From JAJRRH01 sp047638815 (GTDB lineage Bacteria > Bacteroidota > Bacteroidia > Flavobacteriales_D > JABDKJ01): DNA of 64,000 nucleotides. The DNA lies in assembly GCA_047638815.1 (NCBI GenBank), contig JBLIMR010000001.1:62001-126000 (forward strand), read 5' to 3'. The translations under genes and the position numbers were made by a program. The stretch's first letter is position 1. Every line of letters starts with the position of its first letter. Under the pieces are notes generated by a model. It was not told the DNA's origin. It ran no database searches and saw only the letters and a list, made by a program, of their open reading frames with translations. Positions 52,036 through 61,845 of this stretch are shown in pieces.

Positions 52036-53012
52036 TTTTCAAGAATTTGAAAAAGCTCTTTAAGGTCCGGAATTAAAATCACTTCAATTCTACGATTTTT
52101 TGCTTTGTCATTTTCATCCAATGGTAGGTATTGACTTCTACCTGCAGCAGTAAGAATTTTGGGATTAATGTTGCTATTATTTAGCAAGATTCTAACAACA
52201 GATGTAGATCTAAGTACACTTAAATCCCAATTGTCTTCGAAGGGTAGGCTTGAGCCCACTCCGTCACTATCCGTATGGCCTTCAACCAGGATTGTAAGAT
52301 CTTTCTGACTCTCAATAGCTTTCGCGAGTTCAATTAATGCCTTTTCCCCTTCTTTACCTACTTTAGTGCTTCCTGAGGCGAAGAGTAGCTTTGCTTCAAG
52401 ACTAACATAAACTCTACCATCTTTTTCTTCAACGGTTAAGCCTTGATCTCTAAATTTTAAAAGCGCTTTCGAGATTTTGTCTTTTAGATTTCTTGTCACT
52501 GCCTCCTTCTCGTTTATCAATCTTTCCAACTCTTTAACTCTAGCTTCTCTTTCTTCCAAAGCAGCGGATTTTAATTTTAGATCAGCTTCTATTTTATCCA
52601 GATTGGATTTCATGTTGTCGAGCATAATTTCTTTCTCTCCAAGATCATCTTGAAGTGTTAAAACAGCATCAAGCAGTTTTTTCTTTTCAGATTCATTGTT
52701 TGACATTAAGATACTATGCTTTTGAAGTAATTGTTCGTTGAGGTCATTTATTTTGTCATATTGACCTCGCATAACTCTGAAAGATGATCCCAGAATTGAC
52801 GTATCACTTTTAAGGGCAGAAACTTCATTATTCATTCTTGAAGTACGAGTTTTTATTTCGTTGAGTTCAGTTTGCAGGTCATCATTCTGGTTACTTAATG
52901 AATCTAATTTTTCATTGCAATTTCGAGCTTCTCTTTCCACATCCTCAAATTTTCTTCCTGTTACGCATGAGCTTAAAATTGCTATTGAAATTAGAAGGTA
53001 AAGATATTTCAT
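52032..53012 (-). CDS. OmpA-family lipoprotein with a coiled coil
   Basis: The 326-residue protein has a lipoprotein signal (lipobox LSSC), a coiled coil from about 25 to 180, and a C-terminal OmpA peptidoglycan-binding domain (LFASGSTKVGKEGEKALIEL, LVEGHTDSDGV, RSTSVVRILL, NRRIEVILIP). It should tether the outer membrane to the cell wall. It lies 101 bases after the substrate-binding protein gene and overlaps the next gene by ATGA. Confidence 0.92.
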   Translation of the reverse strand: MKYLYLLISIAILSSCVTGRKFEDVEREARNCNEKLDSLSNQNDDLQTELNEIKTRTSRMNNEVSALKSDTSILGSSFRVMRGQYDKINDLNEQLLQKHSILMSNNESEKKKLLDAVLTLQDDLGEKEIMLDNMKSNLDKIEADLKLKSAALEEREARVKELERLINEKEAVTRNLKDKISKALLKFRDQGLTVEEKDGRVYVSLEAKLLFASGSTKVGKEGEKALIELAKAIESQKDLTILVEGHTDSDGVGSSLPFEDNWDLSVLRSTSVVRILLNNSNINPKILTAAGRSQYLPLDENDKAKNRRIEVILIPDLKELFQILEN

Positions 53013-53113
53013 GGTGCTTAATTAATTGAGTAATTTGTGTCAATAAAGATCAATATTAACCGGTCATTTATTGAGAGAAATGTAAATTGTTATACACAAA
53101 AATGTAGGTGCGA

Positions 53114-54853
53114 CTATTTTTTGATGTAGATGGTTTTTAAAGGGAGTTTATTCACATTTGGATTGGTCAAACCTCTTGTTCTAGTGGACATTATAACCAT
53201 AGTTTTACTAGAATATATTGGGATAAAAGCAGAGTTCTCGTATAAAATAGTATTCGCATCCGCAAATAGACTTAATCGTTCTTCAGAATCAAACTCAGTC
53301 AAACCTTTCTGGAATAAACTATCGAATTCTTGGTTGTCGAAATGACCCAAATTTTGTCCACCTTGCTCAGGCGTTAAATAACTGACATATAGATTTAGAA
53401 AATTGTCGGCATCATAGTAATCTGCTGCCCACCTATCAGCGGCTAATGGGAATCGTCCTTCTTCATATTTTTCATAATGATTATCAGTATCAAGTGCGCT
53501 TAGATCGATTGATACACCCAAGTTTTTGAATAGCATACTTTGTACCGCTCCTGCCACCAACAAGCCATCTTCTGAAGTAGTGATGTGCAGGGTTTGGCGT
53601 GGAAATTTATTATTGGCATTATACCCCGCTTCTATCATTAACTGTCTCGCCAATTCCGGATCATATTTGTGGCCCTCTTTAATCTCATATTCAGTGAATG
53701 TCCTTGGTATAATTCCGTAATTAGCAATATCTGCACGTTCACTTAACACCGAGTCAACTATGAATTTTCTGTCAATTGCTAAGTTAAAAGCTTTACGTAC
53801 TCTTAAGTCCATGTAGTTGGAGTCCGTTAAGAGAAAACCTAAGTATTGAATGTCAAATGCGGGATATTCACTTTTATAGAATCCTGTGCTGGTTATGCTT
53901 GTATCATTTGTTATATTCAAATGTTTCTGAATTGCGCGACTTGGATTGATCATTAGGTCAAGCATATTCTTGTTTGCTATGCTGAGAACCTCGCTGTGGT
54001 TGCTTTCAAAAGTTACTTTCACACCATCTAAGTATGGTAATGGGTTGCCTTCATCGTCTTCCATCCAATACTTGTTGTTTCTTATGAATATAGCCGTTTT
54101 CCCTGGGATTCTTGTTTTTAATTGAAATGGCCCCGTACCAACCATGTTGCCTCGCATCAATGGACCATAATGTATCAGAGCTTCTTTAGGGTATATGCTT
54201 GTGGCGTAATGTGTAAGATAGTTATTGAATGAGTAGCTTGGTCCTACCAGCTTTATCTGTAATGTGTAATCATCAATAATATTTATGCCCTTTAAGTATT
54301 GAGAACTGAAAGTTTCTTCCTGACTTTCAATGCGCTCCATTCCTCCAACAATCTGCTCACTTATCAGTCTGGAATTACTGTTCATTTTTCCGGGGGTGCA
54401 TAGCTGGGTTAAGCAAAATGCAACATCATCACTAATCAATTCTCTTCCTAGGCCGTCCTTAAAGCATGGATCATCATGAAAATAAATGTTTTCATTTAGG
54501 TGAATGGTGTATTCGTCACCCGCCTCATTGATTTCCCAGCTTTTGGCCAGATACCCTTCAATCGCTGAACCATCATTATTAAACTTTAATAATGTTTCAT
54601 AGGCGACTTCTATCATATCTATGGAGCCACTTATCTTTGCTTGAGGTGGGAAAAAGGTGAAAGGCTTAGTGTCATCAAAGTTAATTCTATAAACTCCTCC
54701 GTATTTTTTATTGCTGGCATCAACTATATTATCACTTTTCTCAACGCAAGAAGCAAGTATAAAAACAAATAACACAGCAAAAAATGGAAATTTCGCAAAA
54801 GCTTTTATTTTAAAATTATTGTGCATTTGTTTATTCAAATTATAACAGTTCAT
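53114..54853 (-). CDS. Substrate-binding lipoprotein of a peptide ABC importer (SBP family 5)
   Basis: The 579-residue protein has a lipoprotein signal (lipobox LASC) and the SBP_5 body with FHDDPCFKDGLGRELISDDVAFCL, VRKAFNLAIDRKFIVD and NQEFDSLFQKGL. It should deliver oligopeptides to a permease/ATPase complex; a tandem ATPase is two genes downstream, but no permease is near. Two starts are possible: 54853, which overlaps the xth stop by ATGA, or the ATG at 54826 with a more typical signal peptide. Confidence 0.9.
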   Translation of the reverse strand: MNCYNLNKQMHNNFKIKAFAKFPFFAVLFVFILASCVEKSDNIVDASNKKYGGVYRINFDDTKPFTFFPPQAKISGSIDMIEVAYETLLKFNNDGSAIEGYLAKSWEINEAGDEYTIHLNENIYFHDDPCFKDGLGRELISDDVAFCLTQLCTPGKMNSNSRLISEQIVGGMERIESQEETFSSQYLKGINIIDDYTLQIKLVGPSYSFNNYLTHYATSIYPKEALIHYGPLMRGNMVGTGPFQLKTRIPGKTAIFIRNNKYWMEDDEGNPLPYLDGVKVTFESNHSEVLSIANKNMLDLMINPSRAIQKHLNITNDTSITSTGFYKSEYPAFDIQYLGFLLTDSNYMDLRVRKAFNLAIDRKFIVDSVLSERADIANYGIIPRTFTEYEIKEGHKYDPELARQLMIEAGYNANNKFPRQTLHITTSEDGLLVAGAVQSMLFKNLGVSIDLSALDTDNHYEKYEEGRFPLAADRWAADYYDADNFLNLYVSYLTPEQGGQNLGHFDNQEFDSLFQKGLTEFDSEERLSLFADANTILYENSAFIPIYSSKTMVIMSTRTRGLTNPNVNKLPLKTIYIKK

Positions 54854-55614
54854 TGTAATATTTCTAATGATAGTGGACAGTGATCTGAGTGCATTGCATC
54901 CGATAATATTCTAGCACTTTTAAGTTTGTTTTCTAAATTCTTAGTTGCCATAAAGTAGTCAATTCGCCACCCTAAATTTCTTTGTCTGGCTCCTGATCTA
55001 TATGACCACCACGTGTAGTTGTGGGCGGTTGAGTTAAAGTATCGAAACGTGTCTATGAACCCAGAAGATATCCAATTATCCATCCATTCTCGTTCTTCTG
55101 GGAGAAAACCGGAAGAATTTTTGTTTGCATTAGGATTGTGAATATCCATTGCCTTGTGACATATGTTGTAATCTCCACAGACGATTAGGTTAGGCTTAGT
55201 TGTCCTTAATTCTTTTACATAGATCTCAAAATCAGTAAGAAAATCCATTTTATATTCTTGACGAGCTGAACCACTACTTCCTGATGGAAAATAAGCGCAA
55301 ATTATACTAAGATCTGATATATCGACCCTTATAACCCGACCTTCATCATCATATTTGGGAATATTTATTCCATATTCAACATGATCGGGCTTAATTTTTG
55401 AAAAAATGGCTGTACCGCTATAACCTTTCTTCTTCGCGGGATACCAGTACAAGTGATAGTCTAAATCTGTAAATGCGCTATAATCCACCTGCTCAGGAGT
55501 TGCCTTGATTTCTTGTAGGCATATAACATCTGGACTGGCCGCCTTTATCCATTCCACGAAAGATTTTCTCATGGCCGCTCTTATTCCGTTTACGTTATAT
55601 GAGATTATTTTCAA
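54850..55614 (-). CDS. xth: Exodeoxyribonuclease III (AP endonuclease)
   Basis: This 254-residue enzyme cuts at abasic sites and trims 3' ends in DNA repair. The active site is visible: Asn7 in SYNVNGIRA, Glu35 in CLQEIK, the GDYN stretch and the C-terminal SDHCPL. It is the first gene of the minus-strand run towards 47.6 kb and is coupled to the substrate-binding gene. Confidence 0.95.
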   Translation of the reverse strand: MKIISYNVNGIRAAMRKSFVEWIKAASPDVICLQEIKATPEQVDYSAFTDLDYHLYWYPAKKKGYSGTAIFSKIKPDHVEYGINIPKYDDEGRVIRVDISDLSIICAYFPSGSSGSARQEYKMDFLTDFEIYVKELRTTKPNLIVCGDYNICHKAMDIHNPNANKNSSGFLPEEREWMDNWISSGFIDTFRYFNSTAHNYTWWSYRSGARQRNLGWRIDYFMATKNLENKLKSARILSDAMHSDHCPLSLEILQ

Positions 55615-55823
55615 TTGAATTATACTATTTACCTAATTATCAATAGGAAGTCCTTAAGGGATCTATCTATTAACATGCTAAAATAAAATTTTTATAAAAT
55701 TATCATCTGTGTATTTAATAAATGAATGATCAATACGTTTTTAATAAATCGACTGAGCATTCGATGGATTTTTAATGATTGTTAATAGTTTCATCTGATA
55801 TGTATAACTACGCAACCTTCATT

Positions 55824-55831
55824 TACCTTTG
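55824..55831 (+). promoter_or_regulatory. Candidate -7 promoter element for the 1154-residue envelope protein
   Basis: TACCTTTG, a perfect TAnnTTTG, 21 bases before the GTG start at 55853. The -33 region has no clean TTTG at 19-21 bases. The rest of the 238-base gap to xth is A/T-rich with no gene. Confidence 0.45.
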
Positions 55832-55852
55832 CTCATTGTGTAGTAATCTAGC

Positions 55853-58800
55853 GTGAAAAATTATTTCCTCATATGTTCTCTGTTATTTGTGCCTTGCGCT
55901 CTAAAGGGTCAAGGCCTTAGTAATTGGCGTTCGACAGTTATCCTGTCTAGCTCGGACACTGTGAGAGTTGATACTTTGAGTATGATTCCAGGAAGTCTAT
56001 CGGTAATCGATGACATGGGTGAAAAGCTTAATTATGACCAATATTATCTCAATGAAATACAATCCAGATTTGCCTTGATTAAGGATATACAGTCTGATTC
56101 TATTCGCCTAAATTATCGTGTTTTTGCATCAGACCTTTCACAATCTGTATATAATAAGGACACATTAATAATACAGAAAAGCCTTTTTGTAGACAATCCC
56201 TTTGCTTACAAGGTAACTAAAGAGAACACATTAAAGATCTTCGATGAATCTTCTCTAGAACGAAATGGTAGTATTTCACGAGGCCTGGTTGTTGGAAATA
56301 GACAGAATCTTTCAGTAAACTCAGATTTCAACCTTCAGTTATCCGGAAAAATAAGTGATCAAATAGGAATTCTTGCCAATATATCTGATGATAACATTCC
56401 TATACAAGCGGAGGGAAACACGCAGCAGCTACAGGAGTTTGATAATATATTTATAAAGTTATTCGATGAAAAATCGAATCTCATTGCTGGTGACTTTAGA
56501 ACTGAATACGGTGATGGTCGATTTATGAGATATGCTAAAAAAGCTCGTGGGGTAGATTACCGATATATGGATGAATTGTCATCTAATAAAGATAGTGTAG
56601 TGACCTTGAATATAGGCGCTTCAATTGCTGTGAGTAAGGGGAAATTTGGCAGAAACACTTTTATGGGGATCGAAGGGAATCAGGGACCATATCGTTTAAC
56701 AGGTGCAGAAAACGAGTTGTTTATCATTGTCCTAGCAGGTACCGAAAGAGTTTTTGTTGACGGGGTACTTAAAAAAAGGGGTGCAGATGGAGACTATGTT
56801 ATTGACTATAATTCCTCCGAAATTACATTCACTTCAAATTTACTCGTTACTAAGGATGTTAGGATAAATATCGATTTTCAATATTCGGATAAAAATTACA
56901 CGCGTTCTGTGGTCACTACGAATGCTTCATTACAAAGAGAGAAGTCCAAGCTTTCATTTCATTTTTATTCGGAACAAGACAGTAAAAATCAACCATTGCA
57001 ACAGGATTTATCTGAGGAGGAAAGGCAGCTTTTAAGTATTGTTGGGGATAACCTAGATCAAGCCGTGATACTTGGAGTCGATTCGGCTGCGTTTTCCGAC
57101 TCTGAAGTACTCTATCAATTGACTGATAGTCTGGGATATGACAGTGTATTCGTTTATCGACCTGACCCTGACTCGACCAACTATCGATTAAACTTTTCTT
57201 TGGTGGGAGAAAATAATGGGGATTATGTACAGGATGGCTTCACACCCAACGGCCGGAAATTCAGGTGGATATCGCCTGATACAATAAACGGAGGAATCAT
57301 TAGACAAGGAGATTATTTGCCAGTTAGAAGGTTGATAAGCCCACAAAAAAGAATGCTTCTAATAACAAGATATGAGAAGTATTTGGAGAATAATGATATG
57401 CTTTATGTTGAAGGCAGTCTATCAAATAGAGATCTTAATAATTTCAGTGACAATGATGATCAAAACAATTTGGGTGCTGCTGTTAATTTTGGTGGTATAA
57501 AGAGTTTCCCATTAAACGAAAGGACAAAACTACAATTGATAGTAGATCATGAATATAGGGATAAAGACTTCCAAAGCATTGAGAGATACAGGGAAGTTGA
57601 GTTCGATATAAACTGGAACTATCAAGCTTCTGAGGTTATTGGAGATCAACACCTTTCCACAATTGGTTTGGGAATAGTTAAGGATCAGAAGAATTATTTC
57701 AATTGGAAATTAAATTCTCTACTCGAAGATGAAAATTATAATGGGATAAAAAACGAGTATAATTTATTCTGGAAAAAAAAATCAATAGAACTTTTGTCAA
57801 AGGCAAGTTTACTGAAAACTAGTGGTAATGAGAAAACTTCATTTATTGTTCAAAGTGCTGATTTGTCGAAGCGTTTTGCTTGGTGGAAAATAGGAGTTAA
57901 AAATGAGTTTAGATCCAACAAAAAATTTCTTGTTAATCAGGATAGTTTAATGACCAGTAGTTTTGAATTTATTGATGGAGAAATCTATATAGCCAATCAT
58001 GATAGTTCGGATCATAATTTCCGATTATTCTATAAGGAGCGTTTGGATAAACTATCTGACCAAGTAGATCTTAGAAATTCAAGTAATGGTAAAAGTTACG
58101 GGGTGCAATATCAAGGTCGTTTGCATAAAAATCATCAATTAGATGCTGTGGTTTCTAATAGAACGCTGAGAATAATAAATGAAGAATTAACTGATCAGAA
58201 AGCAGAAGATACTTTTTTGGGGAAACTAAATTATACAGGGCGGGTTTTAAAAAAAGCAATGAGTTTCAATACGTTTTATGACATTTCATCTGGATTGGAG
58301 CCGCAGAAAGAGTTTTTATACATACAAGTGCCTGCTGGACAGGGAGTGTATGTATGGGTAGATTATAATGAGAATGGAGTGAAGGAACTTGAAGAGTTTG
58401 AAATTGCGAAGTTTCAGTATGAAGCGGATTATATTCGAACGTTTACGTTGACCAATGACTTTCAGAAAACCTTCGCGAATTCATTTAGCCAGAGTCTTGA
58501 CGTTAATCCAGCTATATGGTGGTCTGACTCAACGGGGTTTTTGAAATTCATATCAAGATTTTCCAATCTAACATCCATTCGTATATCACGGAAAACTACC
58601 AGAGAAGATAATAATTCGTCTTTCGACCCATTCATTCGAAGCATAGATAATAACGATCTCATAAACTTAAATTCATCTCTAAGAGAGGTGCTATTTTTTA
58701 ATAAAAATAATCTAAAATGGGGTATGGATTTCACCTACACCGAACTTGCTAATAAGCAATTATTATCCAATGGTTTCGAAGCAAGGAGAAACGATGCTCA

Positions 58801-59317
58801 GAGAATTAATTTGAGGTGGAATATTAATCGTGCTATTCGGTGGGATCAGTCAATTGAAAATGGAAATAAAGTAAATGCAGCAGATTATAGTCAGACGAGG
58901 GATTATGCAATAAACTATAGGACCGTAGAGAGCACAATACAATATCAGCCAGGAAAAAAATATAGGGTAAAGCTGAATGCGGACATTACTGCAAAAGAGA
59001 ATAACAATGCAGAGCAGGAAAATGAAAAAGCCAATCTTCAGTCTATTGGTTTGGAAGGTAGGTTTAGTGAGGTCAATAAAGGAAATCTACAACTGGGATT
59101 TGATTTTATTAATATTGATTTTACAGGAGGAGGAAATAATTCTCTATCATTTGAAATGTTAAATGGACTAGCTGTGGGAAAAAATTACACATGGAATATT
59201 TTGTTGCAACGCACAATCATGAAAAATTTGGAATTGAATTTCACCTATAATGGAAGGAAATCGGAATCCATCAATGCTATTCATTCAGGAGGTATGCAGA
59301 TTCGCGCGTTTTTCTAG
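55853..59317 (+). CDS. Very large envelope protein, probable outer membrane barrel
   Basis: The 1154-residue protein has a signal peptide (MKNYFLICSLLFVPCALKGQ), a beta-rich N-terminal part, and a region reading ILANISDDNIPIQAEGNT and ERVFVDGVLKKRGADGDYVI. The second segment resembles parts of the gliding/secretion protein SprA. Many amphipathic strands follow, ending in GMQIRAFF with a C-terminal Phe. A loop DYNENGVKELEEFE at residues 837-850 looks like a calcium-binding EF-hand-type loop. It starts with GTG. Similar orphan proteins occur widely in this phylum. Function unknown. Confidence 0.75.
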   Translation: MKNYFLICSLLFVPCALKGQGLSNWRSTVILSSSDTVRVDTLSMIPGSLSVIDDMGEKLNYDQYYLNEIQSRFALIKDIQSDSIRLNYRVFASDLSQSVYNKDTLIIQKSLFVDNPFAYKVTKENTLKIFDESSLERNGSISRGLVVGNRQNLSVNSDFNLQLSGKISDQIGILANISDDNIPIQAEGNTQQLQEFDNIFIKLFDEKSNLIAGDFRTEYGDGRFMRYAKKARGVDYRYMDELSSNKDSVVTLNIGASIAVSKGKFGRNTFMGIEGNQGPYRLTGAENELFIIVLAGTERVFVDGVLKKRGADGDYVIDYNSSEITFTSNLLVTKDVRINIDFQYSDKNYTRSVVTTNASLQREKSKLSFHFYSEQDSKNQPLQQDLSEEERQLLSIVGDNLDQAVILGVDSAAFSDSEVLYQLTDSLGYDSVFVYRPDPDSTNYRLNFSLVGENNGDYVQDGFTPNGRKFRWISPDTINGGIIRQGDYLPVRRLISPQKRMLLITRYEKYLENNDMLYVEGSLSNRDLNNFSDNDDQNNLGAAVNFGGIKSFPLNERTKLQLIVDHEYRDKDFQSIERYREVEFDINWNYQASEVIGDQHLSTIGLGIVKDQKNYFNWKLNSLLEDENYNGIKNEYNLFWKKKSIELLSKASLLKTSGNEKTSFIVQSADLSKRFAWWKIGVKNEFRSNKKFLVNQDSLMTSSFEFIDGEIYIANHDSSDHNFRLFYKERLDKLSDQVDLRNSSNGKSYGVQYQGRLHKNHQLDAVVSNRTLRIINEELTDQKAEDTFLGKLNYTGRVLKKAMSFNTFYDISSGLEPQKEFLYIQVPAGQGVYVWVDYNENGVKELEEFEIAKFQYEADYIRTFTLTNDFQKTFANSFSQSLDVNPAIWWSDSTGFLKFISRFSNLTSIRISRKTTREDNNSSFDPFIRSIDNNDLINLNSSLREVLFFNKNNLKWGMDFTYTELANKQLLSNGFEARRNDAQRINLRWNINRAIRWDQSIENGNKVNAADYSQTRDYAINYRTVESTIQYQPGKKYRVKLNADITAKENNNAEQENEKANLQSIGLEGRFSEVNKGNLQLGFDFINIDFTGGGNNSLSFEMLNGLAVGKNYTWNILLQRTIMKNLELNFTYNGRKSESINAIHSGGMQIRAFF

Positions 59318-59382
59318 GATTCAATTTTCTCTTAACTTAGTGCATAATTCGTTGAAAAGTCCGCATAAAGACATAGATAAGC

Positions 59383-59414
59383 TTTGAGACTAGCGGGATT
59401 ATAGACTACCTTTG
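59383..59414 (+). promoter_or_regulatory. Promoter for purF
   Basis: TTTG at 59383-59386, a 20-base spacer and TACCTTTG at 59407-59414. Transcription should start near 59420, which excludes the GTG at 59412 as a start codon and fits the ATG at 59430. Confidence 0.68.
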
Positions 59415-59429
59415 TGTTTTGAAAATAAG

Positions 59430-61325
59430 ATGAGTGATTCAATAAAGCACGAATGTGGGGTTGCCCTCCTAAGATTGAAAAAGCCTCTATCGTTTTATGC
59501 TGAAAAGTATGGAACGCCATTATATGGGGTTAACAAGATGTATCTCCTTATGGAGAAGCAGCATAACAGAGGCCAAGATGCCGCTGGAATTGCCAATATC
59601 AAGTTGGATACCAAACCCGGCAGTAGATATATTAGCAGAAAGAAATCCATTGCTTCAAATCCCATCAAGGATGTGTTTGACCACATTCGCAAGAGACTCA
59701 ATAAAGCGCAGAGAGAGTATCCCAATCAATTTAAAGATCCAGAATGGTTAAAGGCTAATGTTCCGTTTATGGGAGAGTTATATCTCGGACATTTGAGATA
59801 CGGAACCTACGGGAAAAATAATCTTGAAAATGCCCATCCATTTTTAAGAACGAGTAACTGGAAGACCAAAAGTCTTTTGCTTGCCGGAAACTTCAACATG
59901 ACTAATGTTGATGATCTTTTTCAAATTCTCGTGAACATCGGTCAATATCCTAAAGAAAAAACTGATACTGTGACAATTCTTGAAAAAATTGGTCACTTTC
60001 TGGACGAAGAAAATCAAAGAATTTTTGATAAACATAAAGCCTTAGGCGCAAGTTATCGGGAAATATCTGATCATATTGCTGCGGAATTAGATGTTCAAGA
60101 CATATTAAAAAACTCTGCGATAGATTGGGATGGGGGTTATCTGATGGCCGGACTTTTTGGTCATGGAGATGCCTTTGTTTTGAGGGACCCAAATGGTATC
60201 AGACCTGGATATTTTTATGAAGATGATGAAGTTGTTGTTGTTGCTTCTGAGCGTCCAGTTATTCAAACAGCCTTCAATGTGCCATTAGAGTCGGTGAGAG
60301 AAATACCAAGAGGTAAAGCACTTATAATAAAAAAATCTGGTGAGACTTCGATTAAAGAAGTAAGGGCGGAGAAAGAGAAAAAATCTTGCTCATTTGAAAG
60401 AATTTATTTCTCTAGAGGATCTGATAAAGATATTTATAAAGAGAGAAAGGCTTTGGGAGCAGCTTTGGTAAAACCTATTAGAAAGGCGATTGATGGAGAT
60501 ATGGAAAACACTGTGTTTTCATTCATCCCTAATACCGCTGAGACTTCTTTTTATGGAATGATAAAGGAATTGGAAAATCAGCATAATAATGAGAAAATTG
60601 ATCTTATACAAAAGGGCAATTTAAGCGATGAAGAATTAAGTAAACTACTGAATCAAAGAACTAGAATAGAAAAGGTTGCTATTAAAGATGCTAAACTTCG
60701 AACCTTTATCACTCAGGACAGTGAGAGAGATGAACTTGTGGAGCATGTTTACGATATAACTTATGGTTCCATAGTAGCTAATAAGGATACCCTCGTAATT
60801 ATTGATGATTCCATAGTAAGGGGTACAACGCTGAAAAGGAGTATTCTTAAAATGTTGGATCGCCTGAACCCGAAGAAAATTGTAATAGTCTCCTCAGCAC
60901 CACAGATTCGATACCCTGATTGTTATGGTATTGATATGGCCAAACTAGGTGAGTTTGTAGCCTTTCAGGCGGCAGTTAGTTTGATTCAAGAAAATGACAT
61001 GAACTATCTCATGGATGAAGTCTATGAGCAATGTGAAGGCCAAATGTCACTACCAATGGAGGGGGTCCAAAACTATGTTCAACGTCTTTACGAGCCATTT
61101 ACGGTAGAAGAAGTTTCTAATAGAATAGCAAAACTTTTGACTCCTGAAGGTGTCAAAGCTGAGATTGAAGTTATATATCAATCTGTTGAAGGACTGCATA
61201 TTGCGTGCCCTGATAATCTTGGGGATTGGTATTTTACAGGAAAATATCCTACTCCAGGAGGAAATAAAGTAGTGAATAAAGCCTTTGTTAACTACTACAA
61301 AGGGGTGAATGAAAGAGCCTACTAA
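59430..61325 (+). CDS. purF: Amidophosphoribosyltransferase PurF, long form
   Basis: PurF makes phosphoribosylamine from PRPP and glutamine, the first step of purine synthesis. The 631-residue protein has the N-terminal glutaminase start SDSIKHECGVALLRL (nucleophile Cys9 after a short leader), KQHNRGQDAAGIA, and the PRPP loop VIIDDSIVRGTTLK. It is about 130 residues longer than E. coli PurF, a form known in Bacteroidetes. The N-terminal cysteine would need removal of eight residues. It ends at a strong terminator. Confidence 0.93.
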   Translation: MSDSIKHECGVALLRLKKPLSFYAEKYGTPLYGVNKMYLLMEKQHNRGQDAAGIANIKLDTKPGSRYISRKKSIASNPIKDVFDHIRKRLNKAQREYPNQFKDPEWLKANVPFMGELYLGHLRYGTYGKNNLENAHPFLRTSNWKTKSLLLAGNFNMTNVDDLFQILVNIGQYPKEKTDTVTILEKIGHFLDEENQRIFDKHKALGASYREISDHIAAELDVQDILKNSAIDWDGGYLMAGLFGHGDAFVLRDPNGIRPGYFYEDDEVVVVASERPVIQTAFNVPLESVREIPRGKALIIKKSGETSIKEVRAEKEKKSCSFERIYFSRGSDKDIYKERKALGAALVKPIRKAIDGDMENTVFSFIPNTAETSFYGMIKELENQHNNEKIDLIQKGNLSDEELSKLLNQRTRIEKVAIKDAKLRTFITQDSERDELVEHVYDITYGSIVANKDTLVIIDDSIVRGTTLKRSILKMLDRLNPKKIVIVSSAPQIRYPDCYGIDMAKLGEFVAFQAAVSLIQENDMNYLMDEVYEQCEGQMSLPMEGVQNYVQRLYEPFTVEEVSNRIAKLLTPEGVKAEIEVIYQSVEGLHIACPDNLGDWYFTGKYPTPGGNKVVNKAFVNYYKGVNERAY

Positions 61326-61344
61326 AAGTATTTATAATCTATAA

Positions 61345-61382
61345 TAAAAAAAGCCGTCTCATATTTGAGAGGGCTTTTTTTA
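61345..61382. terminator. Bidirectional terminator after purF
   Basis: AAAAAGCCGTCTC and GAGAGGGCTTTTT form a strong hairpin with one mismatch and a short ATATT loop, with A and T runs on either side. It serves purF and the convergent HAD gene. Confidence 0.9.
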
Positions 61383-61388
61383 TGCAAA

Positions 61389-61802
61389 TTATCTTTTGAA
61401 AACTTCTATGGTTTTATTCACTTCAATTAAATCTGTAAACTTTCCATTGAATCTTGTGGCTTTCACAATATGATTATCAATCCAATGGTAGTTGCCTCCT
61501 CTCGGTTTTCCAAATAATATCGCGGAATATTTGAAGCCATGTTTATCAAGCCATGCCTCAGTTACTTCACGATGCTCTTCCGTTCGTGAGGTGAAAAAAG
61601 TAATGATATGGCCTTGATCATACCATTTATTGCATATTTCCAGAGCATCTTCATATGGTTCACATGTCGCCATTCTTTCAGGTTCTTCATTTGGAACATC
61701 ATCTGTAATTGTTCCATCGATGTCAATTAAAAAATTCTTGACTTCTTCTCCTAATTGCGGGCTTATTTTTTTTCCGTCCTTAAATGCGTCATTTAGTTCC
61801 AT
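61389..61802 (-). CDS. Small HAD-type phosphatase (LNS2/polynucleotide kinase-like)
   Basis: The 137-residue protein has HAD motif I FLIDIDGTITDD (the aspartate pair), followed by PYEDALEICNKWYDQGHIITFFTSRTEEH (motif II: TSR) and SAILFGKPRGGNYHWIDNHIV. Substrate unknown; relatives are sometimes mislabelled as phosphoheptose enzymes. The ORF could be read from 61931, but the preceding residues look like intergenic A/T sequence, so the ATG at 61802 is used. It follows hflX by 43 bases. Confidence 0.8.
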   Translation of the reverse strand: MELNDAFKDGKKISPQLGEEVKNFLIDIDGTITDDVPNEEPERMATCEPYEDALEICNKWYDQGHIITFFTSRTEEHREVTEAWLDKHGFKYSAILFGKPRGGNYHWIDNHIVKATRFNGKFTDLIEVNKTIEVFKR

Positions 61803-61845
61803 GGTAGCATATCTTTTTTTAAATATAATAAAAATATTAATCGAA

